A stretch of 64,000 nt of DNA from Carnobacteriaceae bacterium zg-84 (lineage in GTDB: Bacteria > Bacillota > Bacilli > Lactobacillales > Aerococcaceae), in NCBI GenBank assembly GCA_013874835.1, contig CP059430.1:62001-126000 (forward strand), written 5' to 3'. A model generated the notes under the pieces. That model had not been told where the DNA came from and ran no database searches. It saw nothing but the letters and a program-made list of their open reading frames with translations. Below are positions 46,105 through 54,262 of the stretch, one piece after another; within the stretch, counting starts at the first letter, position 1, and each line of letters begins with the position of its first letter. The translations under genes and the position numbers were made by a program.

Positions 46105-47218
46105 GGTTGTTCTCCCTTTCTTTTTTATACGTTGGTGTTAGTAGAGGCATAATATGATTATCATTTTTTCCGTTAACCAATTTAATGATGCCTGTTCCGT
46201 GCCCTATTGGTACAACAATATTATCAACATGAGCATTCGGTAATAAAAATTGAGTTGTGTTACTGTTGATTTCCCCTAAGATAACGGAACAGTTGATTTG
46301 TTCACGAACAGCTAGGTTACCTCCAAAAGCTGGAGCATCAAAACGTTGAGATATTAGAATAAGAGATGTTTTCGTAGCACGTCCAAGAAGTGCGATAGTG
46401 CCTAAGAGTTGAGCGAACGTTTCACGTGCTTGTTTAGGGCTTCCTTGAACAAGTGCTAAAAGTTCGTCTATGATAATATACGAGCGTTTAAAATTAGCTT
46501 TAGGATTTTTGAGTAGCATTTCTTGTCGCTCGTATATCATATTGATAGCACGTCCTAAAAGTTCGTTAACATCTGTTATAAAACTATTTAGATTTGAACC
46601 ACGGTGAGGAGAAAGAGTTTCTAATCTCAATTCTTTTCCAAGGATAAAAATATCTGCCATTTTTGGGTCAACTAACACAATTTGGTCGGTAAAGGAATGA
46701 AGACAGCGGATTAAATATTCTACAAAGTACGATTTTCCGGAACCACTTGATCCGCTAATAGCCATATGTACAACTTCATTCATGTTTAAGGAAACGTTAT
46801 TTGCCATGATAGGAATTTTTTCTTCTTTTACAGATGTTTCTATAAACCGATTTAGTCGCTCAATTTCTAACCTAGTAGGGATGCCGTCTATCCAAGGAAA
46901 AAAGAAAGCACGAGCTAGATTAGGGTTTTTTACGTTGTATGGTGTAAAATAAGCGTTATTTTGTACGAGTAAAGTTTTATAGGGATAGAGGACAGCAGAA
47001 CAGATATCTGCGATTTGGAAATAGAGTTTTCTGTCAATCGGATAGGAAACAGGCAAATGAGGAATGAAGAAAAATCCTTTGTCATTTTTTTCTAACTGAA
47101 TGCTGTATGAGTTGGTATAGCTGTTCTCTCCATTTAAAGGCAAGGCGGTGTTTAAAATTTTTGTTAGATAATTGGCAGATGCTGAACTAAGATTTTGTAG
47201 AGTATCTCTTGAGTGCAT
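46097..47218 (-). CDS. TcpA-like coupling protein (FtsK/SpoIIIE ATPase family)
   Basis: 373 aa from the ATG at 47218; an ATG six bases further upstream sits too close to the AAAGGAT ribosome site. Walker A SGSSGSGKSYF (about residue 160), DPKMADIF, Walker B SYIIIDELLALV (about 245) and the FtsK-type sensor LILISQRFDAPAFGG are clear. In Gram-positive mobile elements TcpA-type ATPases bring the DNA-Rep complex to the secretion channel. It lacks the N-terminal membrane helices of full FtsK, and the neighbouring membrane protein may supply them. Confidence 0.9.
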   Translation of the reverse strand: MHSRDTLQNLSSASANYLTKILNTALPLNGENSYTNSYSIQLEKNDKGFFFIPHLPVSYPIDRKLYFQIADICSAVLYPYKTLLVQNNAYFTPYNVKNPNLARAFFFPWIDGIPTRLEIERLNRFIETSVKEEKIPIMANNVSLNMNEVVHMAISGSSGSGKSYFVEYLIRCLHSFTDQIVLVDPKMADIFILGKELRLETLSPHRGSNLNSFITDVNELLGRAINMIYERQEMLLKNPKANFKRSYIIIDELLALVQGSPKQARETFAQLLGTIALLGRATKTSLILISQRFDAPAFGGNLAVREQINCSVILGEINSNTTQFLLPNAHVDNIVVPIGHGTGIIKLVNGKNDNHIMPLLTPTYKKERENNLE

Positions 47219-47252
47219 ATACATATCCTTTCTTTATAATATTCTTATGGTC

Positions 47253-47299
47253 TATCATTATCACTATTATCATCTAATCGTTTATCACTATCTCTATGT
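47253..47299 (-). promoter_or_regulatory. Promoter/operator region of the coupling-protein unit
   Basis: On the minus strand this region reads TTGACATAGAGATAGTGATA at its start, a consensus -35, followed by A/T-rich GATAATAGTGATAATG repeats. The same block recurs in inverted orientation at 47789-47828, suggesting a shared protein-binding site. Confidence 0.5.
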
Positions 47300-47303
47300 C
47301 AAA

Positions 47304-47615
47304 CTAGGCTTTTTCGATGCCGGTGGCACGGAAATAAATTTTGTTGTTGATTTGAATGGCTTCTAAGTTTTCAAAGATAACTTCATCACCAATCTCTAAT
47401 TCTCTTAAGTCTGGTTTGTCTTCGGCGTTGAATTTTATTTTAAAAGGATTATCTTCTCTTGTAGCACACCAAACTTGATATCCTGTGATTTCATCCGTTA
47501 CTTTGCCGTCAACATATTTTTTTTGTGGGACGACGTGTGGACCGACTAAGTAAAGGCTCAATCCGTTTAATGCTTCATTTGCTAGTGTTTTGGTATAATT
47601 GTTTTTTTTGTTCAT
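47304..47615 (-). CDS. Small accessory protein of the mobilizable element
   Basis: 103 aa, soluble, beta-rich (LSLYLVGPHVVPQKKYVDGK, YQVWCATREDNPFKIKF, LEIGDEVIFENLEAIQINNK). The pattern resembles a small OB-like fold and the YdcP/DUF961-like proteins at the leading end of Tn916-type elements, but similarity is not firm. The ATG at 47615 follows GCAGGTAAAAAA. A terminator-like hairpin (47670-47712) stands upstream in its leader. Confidence 0.6.
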   Translation of the reverse strand: MNKKNNYTKTLANEALNGLSLYLVGPHVVPQKKYVDGKVTDEITGYQVWCATREDNPFKIKFNAEDKPDLRELEIGDEVIFENLEAIQINNKIYFRATGIEKA

Positions 47616-47669
47616 TTTTTTACCTGCTTTCGTTTTATTTTATTTTTTTTTTATCTTGTGCTTCCCCAA

Positions 47670-47716
47670 AAAAAGCCCCCGTAATATTTGCTTTTTTTTT
47701 TTTTTGAGGGGGCTTT
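47670..47716 (-). terminator. Terminator-like hairpin upstream of the small accessory gene
   Basis: On the minus strand AAAGCCCCCTC pairs with GGGGGCTTT across an A-rich loop, followed by a T-run. It sits between any upstream promoter and the gene starting at 47615, so it may act as an attenuator or shield the element from outside transcription. Confidence 0.5.
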
Positions 47717-47730
47717 GAATTATTAAATTT

Positions 47731-47935
47731 GTGTTACAATTTCAAGGAAACACTTGACAAGAATTGTAAAAGTAGACTATATTCTAATTAGAGATAGGAT
47801 AAACGGTTAGATGATAAGTGATAACTTTGAAATAAATATAATATTTCAAGGTTAAGAAGGGGTGTGGGGGAACCCCATTATATGTGTGAAAGACGTACGT
47901 CTTTCACACCGAAATACAGCAAAATTTGAAAACGT
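47731..47935. other. Palindrome-rich non-coding zone, candidate origin/oriT or right end of the element
   Basis: Four inverted repeats stand in 200 bp: TTACAATT/AATTGTAA (47731-47768), AACTTTGAAAT/ATTTCAAGGTT (47822-47853), GGGGT/ACCCC around a G-rich loop (47859-47876), and a perfect 26 bp palindrome with arm GTGTGAAAGACGT (47884-47909). No gene lies here. A TTGACA with a TATATT 18 bp downstream (about 47754-47783) could start a plus-strand transcript. Confidence 0.55.
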
Positions 47936-47951
47936 ATACAAAATATAAATG

Positions 47952-47992
47952 AAAAAGTGAATTAACATGGGTATCACGTTAATTCACTTTTT
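47952..47992. terminator. Perfect 15 bp stem-loop before the ISL3 element
   Basis: AAAAAGTGAATTAAC pairs with GTTAATTCACTTTTT; T-ends on both strands make it a bidirectional terminator. Confidence 0.75.
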
Positions 47993-48028
47993 ATGTTTCT
48001 ATCAAGAATGATTTATTCTATATTTTTT

Positions 48029-49505
48029 GGCTCTATAATAAATCGTGTTGGTGGGAATAATCCACCAACACGATTTTGTATATAAAAGTGGACAAAAAAA
48101 GAGAAATACCTGTATGATTAAATCACCACAATTAAACAAGGAGGTATTTCTCATGGATTATTATACAAAAAAATTATTGACATTAACAGATAAATCTTTC
48201 ATAGCTGATGAACATTGGTTAGAAGAAAAAACAATAAATGGTATTCCACACCACTTTATTAAAGGTACTTGGACAAAGCCTTGCCACACCTGTCCACATT
48301 GTCATGCTAAAACACTCATCAAACATGGGACATATCAAACGAAAACATTATTACCAAAGTTTAGACAAATCAAAACTGTTTTACTTCTTAAAAGAACCCG
48401 TTATCGCTGTAAAACGTGTCTAAAAACCTGTTCTTCTTCGTGTTCTTTAGTCGATAAACATTGTTGTATTTCTAAAGAATTAAAACAACTTATTGCACTT
48501 GATTTAACGAAAAATATTTCAAGAAAACATATCTGCCAAGACCACTTTGTATCTGATGTGACCGTACAACGTGTCTTAGATAAATATACAAAACAAGTTA
48601 AACCGTCTTTTCATTATCTACCTAAGGTACTATGTATCGACGAATTTAAGTCTGTGACATCTCATTTAGGGAAGATGAGTTTTATCTGTGTAGACGGATT
48701 GACGCACCGTATTATTGATGTGTTACCTAGTCGCCAATTAGACCATTTAATCACTTATTTTAAACAATTTTCTAAAAAAGCAAGACATAGCGTTCGCTAT
48801 CTTGTTATGGATATGAATGCCAATTATGGCAAACTTATTCAGAAGGTTTTTCCTAATGCCGTTATTGTCACAGATAGATTTCATATCATACAACATATAC
48901 ATCGGAATTTAAATACACTACGTATAAAAGAAATGAACACCTTTAAAAAAGAAGAAAAGGCTTATAAACACTTAAAGAAATACTGGAAATTATTATTAAA
49001 AGATGCCTTTGATGTAAATGATACAGACTATCACTATCACCAATCCTTTAAAACATATCTGACACACGCACAAATCCTGGATAGATTATTAGACTATAGT
49101 CCTGTTTTAAAACAAGCATATGAGTTTGTACAAGAGTTGAGATATGCTTATAGACAGCGAGATTTTGAGTCATTTATGGAGGTTATTCATCATATTGACC
49201 CGTCATTACCAGAGTGGTTTAGAAAGAAATTTGATATTTTTAAAACCTATCAGAATGGTATTTATCAAGCTTTTACCACACCTTATTCAAACGGTATCAC
49301 AGAAGCTATCAACAATCATATTAAAGTCATCAAACGGATTGCCTATGGCTACAGACGTTTTTCTTATTTTAGATTGCGTATTTTAATCATACAACACCAT
49401 TCTCAGTGGCAGAAAAAGAATGTGAAAAAGGTAGTGAATGGTTAATGCCATTCACTACCAACATACTCACTATTTCTCTCCACCAACACAATTTGACGAA
49501 GAGCC
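48029..49505 (+). mobile_element. ISL3-family insertion sequence
   Basis: 1477 bp. The left end reads GGCTCTATAATAAATCGTGT and the right end, complemented, GGCTCTTCGTCAAATTGTGT, both continuing TGGTGG: imperfect 26 bp terminal inverted repeats with the GGCTCTT start typical of ISL3. One intact transposase gene fills it. The 8 bp on each side (TATTTTTT, ATTTTAGA) do not match, so a clean target duplication is lacking. Confidence 0.9.
48153..49445 (+). CDS. ISL3-family transposase
   Basis: 430 aa from the ATG at 48153, directly behind AAGGAGGTATTTCTC; a longer frame upstream has no ribosome site. N-terminal zinc-finger-like CHTCPHCHAKTLIKHG and CKTCLKTCSSSC, a helix-turn-helix part, then the DDE domain: LCIDEFK (first Asp about residue 163), YLVMDMNANY (second Asp) and the C-terminal SNGITEAINNHIKVIKRIAYG with the Glu. 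Apparently intact. Confidence 0.95.
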   Translation: MDYYTKKLLTLTDKSFIADEHWLEEKTINGIPHHFIKGTWTKPCHTCPHCHAKTLIKHGTYQTKTLLPKFRQIKTVLLLKRTRYRCKTCLKTCSSSCSLVDKHCCISKELKQLIALDLTKNISRKHICQDHFVSDVTVQRVLDKYTKQVKPSFHYLPKVLCIDEFKSVTSHLGKMSFICVDGLTHRIIDVLPSRQLDHLITYFKQFSKKARHSVRYLVMDMNANYGKLIQKVFPNAVIVTDRFHIIQHIHRNLNTLRIKEMNTFKKEEKAYKHLKKYWKLLLKDAFDVNDTDYHYHQSFKTYLTHAQILDRLLDYSPVLKQAYEFVQELRYAYRQRDFESFMEVIHHIDPSLPEWFRKKFDIFKTYQNGIYQAFTTPYSNGITEAINNHIKVIKRIAYGYRRFSYFRLRILIIQHHSQWQKKNVKKVVNG

Positions 49506-49545
49506 ATTTTAGAAAAAGAGAGAAAATGTATAGATAGAAAAAAGA

Positions 49546-49583
49546 GCTTGAACTCAACAGGATGTGTTGAGTTCAAGCCTTTT
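49546..49583. terminator. Bidirectional terminator of the LPKTG surface protein gene
   Basis: GCTTGAACTCAACA and TGTTGAGTTCAAGC form a 14 bp stem with T-runs on both sides. Confidence 0.85.
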
Positions 49584-49589
49584 TATAAA

Positions 49590-51824
49590 TTATGCATTAT
49601 TTTTTTTGTAAACAACGATACCTACAACGGTTAATAATAAACCGATAACGATGAATAATGTGCTATCTTGTGTACCAGTTTTTGGTAATGTAGCCACTGC
49701 TGATGTTTCTTTTTTAGCTGTACTTTGTGTATTGTGCATTGATTTAGATGTTGATACACTTGGTCTTACTGGTGTAGAAACTGTTGGTATAGATGGTACT
49801 CTAGATATTGTATGTGTAGTTGTAGTACTTGTTGTTGGGTTAGGTTTTTCAGATTCTTCTGGTTTTTCGTCAACTTTTTTATAAATATGGATTGCATGAA
49901 TTTCGTTTTCAAACTTGAATTCAGTTGTTACATATTTATAATTAGGAATATCTTTTTTGCTAACTAAGCCTTCAACTGTTGGAGATAATTCTGCGTTTGT
50001 ACCTTCTTCAACAAAGCTTGTTTTAGGTTTTAGAGCATCTGCTTTTTCATCTAGAACAGCTGTTGCATCTACCGCACTACTTGGTAATTTATCTTTTTCA
50101 ATTTGAACGACTGATACGTTATCACCTTTTTTTAAAGCAGCTGTTTCAGGGACTTCAACAGACCATGTGCCATTTTCAGCAACTGTTGTTGCTACTTTTG
50201 AACCGTCTTTAAATGTTACGATGATTGTTGAGCCAGCAATTCCTTTACCTGTAACAGCAGCAGCTTTTTCTTTGACAGCTAATACGATTGGATTTTCAGA
50301 TTTTTTAGGGTTAACAACGGTTTGACTAACGATTGGGCTAACTAATTTCTCTACGCCTTCTTGAACTTCTGTTTGATTGGCATTGATTTGTTCGCCATAT
50401 TTAAATGGTCTTGTAAAATCAATAGACCATTCATTATTGTTTACGGTTGTTTCTTTTGATGTTCCGTCGGGGAATGTTACTTTTATTTTTGAACCGTTGA
50501 TACCAATACCAGTTACTTTAGTGTCGCCTTCTGAAATAGGGTTGATAACAGGAATATTTGATACTTCTGGGTCTGCTTTTTCGTATTTAGCATAGAATTT
50601 TAAGTTTTGGTTAACAACCATTTCTTTTAGTTCAGTTTCTGGAATAACATTTTCTGTTAAATCAGCATACCAACCTAAGAATTTATATCCAGGTTTTGCT
50701 TGAACAGTTGGTAATTCAGCAATTTTTTTGTTGTTACCTTCAAATTGTTTTTCAACGTAAGATGCTTTGTTATTATCTTTATCATTGATTTGACCTTTAT
50801 CACTGTTTGTTGCGAATGTAACACTGTGATGAGGGATATTAAATACCGCACGTAATGTAATATCGTCTAATGCAACAAAAGAAATTGCGTCACTTGGAGA
50901 TAATAAACTACCTGCTAAAGTAGGGTAACGTTCAGCCATTGTACGTAGATCACTGTTGTCGTAAGAACTTGGCGTTGCATAAGCCGGTTCAGCAAGCCAT
51001 CCAACAAATGTGATACCCATTGCTTTTTCTTCATCACTCAAAGTAGGTTCAGGTAATTTGTCTGTAATGTTGTTGATTCTATCACCGTCTAGTACACCGG
51101 CGTTTGATGCAAAAATATTATTGTTTTGTTCAAATGTTCTTAATCCACCTTGGTAAGCAGTAAAGACTTGTAAAGGTGTACCGTTTACGTCTGCTTCAGT
51201 ACCGAAATCTTGGTTACCATTTTGTGTACCAAAAATAAATTTCCCGTATTTTGATGTTAACGTTACACTATAAGCATGTCGAACAACACCAAAGATAATT
51301 TCTGTTTCAGGCTCATTATTAACATCTACTAAACCAGGGACACTTACAACACCATTTTGTATCACGATTTTTTGAGACACATCATTTATTTGGAACTCAG
51401 CTCCGTCAAAGATTTTTGGCAATGGTACAATATCGTGACGTTGTTTTGTTGTCATTGTTTGTCCAGCGATAGCCACAACATATTCTCCGTCTGGCACATT
51501 TTCAAATGTAAATTCACCATTTACACCTTGTGACACAGTTGATGTAATAACGTCACCAGTTGTTGCGTTTGCTAGAAGAACAGGAACGTCTGAATAGCCG
51601 GTAAAGTCGGTTGCACCTGCTGGGTGTGAGCCACCTTGACCGTCAAATAAACTTGTACGGTACTGACGAGCTTTTTCGTTTGACTATACTTTAACTCGGC
51701 CTACAATTGTATTTTTAGGATTTGTTTCAGCAAATGCTGAATGTGAAAGAGTTGGTAGAATAGTACTCAACACGAGTGCTAACACCGCAAAAAGAATAGC
51801 TCCTTTTTTCTTTAAATGATTCAT
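49590..51824 (-). pseudogene. LPxTG surface protein interrupted by an in-frame amber codon
   Basis: A single frame of 744 codons runs from the ATG at 51824 (after GGAGGAAATTTATT) to 49590. It is broken only by TAG at codon 47 (51684-51686). Codons 1-46 encode a good signal peptide (MNHLKKKGAILFAVLALVL, cleavage near AFA-ET). After the stop come a beta-sandwich region, one or two InlB-type (Listeria-Bacteroides) repeats (VGWLAEPAY; YKFLGWYADLTE), two bacterial Ig-like repeats (GINGSKIKVTFPDGT; GIAGSTIIVTFKDGS), a Thr/Ser linker and LPKTG with membrane anchor. Everything after the stop lacks an export signal, so a functional product would need read-through or reversion. Otherwise it is an adhesin-like wall protein. 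Confidence 0.85.
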
Positions 51825-52040
51825 AATAAATTTCCTCCATTTTTAATTTTACTGACAAATTGTACTATGAATCTCATTAGAAAACAATAGCTCTATTATA
51901 CGGTTTTCATATTTATTTTTGTATAAATACTACTCAGGGGGTAGGCAAAAATGAATAAATAAAATATTCAAATTTAATTACGAATAAATATTCACTTTTA
52001 AAATAATATTACATTTTTATAACATGTTTTAAAGATACAA

Positions 52041-52074
52041 AAAAAGAGTGAATATGTTGCTATTCACTCTTTTT
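52041..52074. terminator. Terminator of the aga operon
   Basis: AAAAAGAGTGAAT and ATTCACTCTTTTT form a 13 bp stem 10 bases after the aldolase stop (minus strand). The rest of 51825-52083 is A/T-rich with nothing recognisable. Confidence 0.85.
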
Positions 52075-52083
52075 AAATACTTC

Positions 52084-53088
52084 TTATAATACGGTTACTT
52101 TATCTTCCCATGAAGATGCACTTGTTACTAATACGTCATTTAATGCATCTATATTATGTTTGCCATGTTCAGCTAACCATGCACGACAAGATGTTTCGCC
52201 TTCTTTTGCAAATACTGGTACACTGTCTTTCCATGTTGCACGGCCACATAGAACACCATTAAAGTTTGAACCAGCTTCTTTTGCGAATACTAATGTGTCT
52301 TGGAATAATTCCGCAGAAACACCGGCACTTAAGAAGATAAATGGTAAATGTGTTATATCTGCTTGTTCTTTAAAGAATGCTTTTGCTTCTTCTTTTGTAT
52401 AAACTGGTTCAACACCGTCTTTTGTAAAGCCTTCAACAAAAGCCATATTCACGGGTACTTCAACTTTTAATACGTCTACATTATAGGGTGCCTCAGAAAA
52501 GACTTTCATAGCGTCGTTTACTTTGTGAGGTTTTACTTTTGCGTAAGCTGCACTTTTCACATCGTCATTTGTCGCATCATAAGAAACAATTTCTAAGAAG
52601 AATGGAATATTTTCAGCAACACATTCGCTACCAACACGTTCTACCCAAGCGTGTTTAATATCGTTGATGTCATCACTTTCATCAATATCATAGTATAAAA
52701 GTACTTTGACAGCATCGGCACCTAATTCTTTAATACGTTTAGCAGACCAGTTTGGTAATAAATCTGGCAAGCGTCCAATTTCAGTTGCATCATAACCTGT
52801 TTTTTCGTATGCAACAATCAAACCGCAGTTTTCATCGCGTTTTTTAGAAGCAGAAATACCATATTCAGGGTCTAATAAAATAGAGCTAGAGTAAGGTGTT
52901 AATTCTTCGGAAATGCATTCTTTAAATGTGATAATAGCTTCATCACCTTTAGGATTTGGATTTCCTTCAGCTAACATTTTTTTCAATGATCCACGTTGGT
53001 CAATCGCCAAAGCAGCAATAATGTTTTGATCATTTGATAAACGTTTTAAATGCTCGTATTTTTCTTTTGTTAATACTAATTTTGTCAT
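52084..53088 (-). CDS. lacD: Tagatose-1,6-bisphosphate aldolase (aga operon copy)
   Basis: 334 aa, same length as the lac operon paralogue and sharing its blocks: [73 protein letters not shown]. The Schiff-base Lys is kept. Placed behind a deacetylase and an AgaS-like isomerase, it should cleave tagatose-1,6-bisphosphate made from galactosamine. Its N-terminus is more typical of the family than that of the lac copy. Last gene of the operon, 12 bases after nagA. Confidence 0.93.
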   Translation of the reverse strand: MTKLVLTKEKYEHLKRLSNDQNIIAALAIDQRGSLKKMLAEGNPNPKGDEAIITFKECISEELTPYSSSILLDPEYGISASKKRDENCGLIVAYEKTGYDATEIGRLPDLLPNWSAKRIKELGADAVKVLLYYDIDESDDINDIKHAWVERVGSECVAENIPFFLEIVSYDATNDDVKSAAYAKVKPHKVNDAMKVFSEAPYNVDVLKVEVPVNMAFVEGFTKDGVEPVYTKEEAKAFFKEQADITHLPFIFLSAGVSAELFQDTLVFAKEAGSNFNGVLCGRATWKDSVPVFAKEGETSCRAWLAEHGKHNIDALNDVLVTSASSWEDKVTVL

Positions 53089-53100
53089 ATTGTTACTCCT

Positions 53101-54249
53101 TTATTTTGTATAGTAAGCTTTACCGTCAATATATGTTGCTTGTAACTCAAGTGAATCGTTTAACACGATAAAATCGGCTGGATATCCTTCGTCTAATCGT
53201 CCACAAACATTGTCGATACCGACAGATTGAGCAGGGACTAAACTCGCCATTTTCAACGCTTCATGTGGTGTTGCAATACCCCAACGCACAACATTTTGTA
53301 CACCAGTTATTAGCTCTAAAATGCTACCAGCAAGACTGCCACTATCGACTAGGCGTGCGGTACCGTCTTTCACAATCACATCAAATTCACCTAGTGTTGA
53401 TTGGCACTCGCCAAGTCCACCCGCACGCATACAGTCGGTAATTAACATTGTTTTATCACGTCCGTGACAGTCCATTACGATTTTTGCAGAAATTGGGTTG
53501 ACATGATGTCCGTCACAAATTAGTTCATCAAAAGCAGTTGGTATTGTTAAAGCAGCACCGACAACACCAGGCTCACGATGATGTAAGCCACGCATGCCAT
53601 TATAAACATGCACGAAAATGTTTGCACCTGCATTCGTTGCCTCAAGGCATTCTTGATAAGTTGCATCAGTATGCGCAAGTGCGACATAAATATCTTTTGA
53701 TTTGGCGTGTTTGATGAAATCGACAGATCCCTCACGTTCAGGTGCGATAGCAATTTTTTTAACCCAACCTTGTGCGCTGTCTTGCCATTTATCTAATAAT
53801 TCTTTTTGAGGATCACTCATATATTTTGGATTTTGTGCCCCTTTATATTTTTCACAGAAAAATGGGCCTTCAAGGAAAATTCCTTGAATTTTTGCCCCTT
53901 TGATATGGCTTGCATGTTGACCAATGGTTTGACACACATCGTTTAAAAGGTCAGCACTTGCTGTTAAAGTCGTTGGTAAATACGACGTTACACCACAAGA
54001 CGGTAAACCATTTGAAATCATTTTTATTCCTTCTATATCATTGTCCATAACATCGTGGCCTAAATACCCATGAATATGCGTATCAACAAGTCCTGGAGCG
54101 ATACTATAATTACTGTAATCAATAATAGTGCCATTTGGTTTTTCTGTTGTATATTGACCAAATGTACCATTATCACGAATTTCTAAATACCCTTTTTCTT
54201 TGACGTCATGTTCATAGAAAAATTGTTTTGCATAAATATATGTTGCCAT
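53101..54249 (-). CDS. nagA: N-acetylglucosamine/galactosamine-6-phosphate deacetylase
   Basis: 382 aa amidohydrolase. APGLVDTHIHGYLGHDVMD (about residue 52) is the metal-binding HxH; FLEGPFF has the active-site Glu; LAHTDATYQECLEA and VHVYNGMRGLHHREPGVVG follow; and TDCMRAGGLG holds the catalytic Asp (about residue 272). It removes acetate from amino-sugar-6-phosphates. Between agaS and a tagatose aldolase the N-acetylgalactosamine role (AgaA-type) is more likely than the glucosamine one, but sequence alone cannot separate them. It starts 13 bases after agaS. Confidence 0.92.
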   Translation of the reverse strand: MATYIYAKQFFYEHDVKEKGYLEIRDNGTFGQYTTEKPNGTIIDYSNYSIAPGLVDTHIHGYLGHDVMDNDIEGIKMISNGLPSCGVTSYLPTTLTASADLLNDVCQTIGQHASHIKGAKIQGIFLEGPFFCEKYKGAQNPKYMSDPQKELLDKWQDSAQGWVKKIAIAPEREGSVDFIKHAKSKDIYVALAHTDATYQECLEATNAGANIFVHVYNGMRGLHHREPGVVGAALTIPTAFDELICDGHHVNPISAKIVMDCHGRDKTMLITDCMRAGGLGECQSTLGEFDVIVKDGTARLVDSGSLAGSILELITGVQNVVRWGIATPHEALKMASLVPAQSVGIDNVCGRLDEGYPADFIVLNDSLELQATYIDGKAYYTK

Positions 54250-54262
54250 ATTGCGCCTCTTT

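Larger units (their letters stand above)
42648..47615 (-). mobile_element. Integrative mobilizable element (coding part) behind tRNA-Leu
   Basis: All genes are on the minus strand: integrase, DUF3173-like protein, HUH-SF3 Rep, membrane protein, TcpA/FtsK-type coupling protein and a small protein. There is no classical MOB relaxase and no type IV secretion genes, so it would rely on a helper conjugative element, as known for streptococcal integrative mobilizable elements with Rep-like relaxases. The left end lies between tRNA-Leu and int. The right end is unclear: no copy of the tRNA 3' end is visible up to the ISL3 element, and a palindrome-rich zone (47700-47995) probably belongs to the element. 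Confidence 0.8.

Noticed and set aside
48021..49513. 8 bp target duplication of the ISL3 element
   Set aside because: The flanks TATTTTTT and ATTTTAGA are only both A/T-rich and do not match.
42536..49590. Search for a second copy of the tRNA-Leu 3' end as attR
   Set aside because: No match to the T-arm or acceptor sequence was seen by eye up to 49590; the right border therefore remains open.
51684..51686. Amber codon as programmed recoding (pyrrolysine or stop suppression)
   Set aside because: No conserved stem-loop or Pyl context is seen, and such recoding is not known in this group; a nonsense mutation is simpler.
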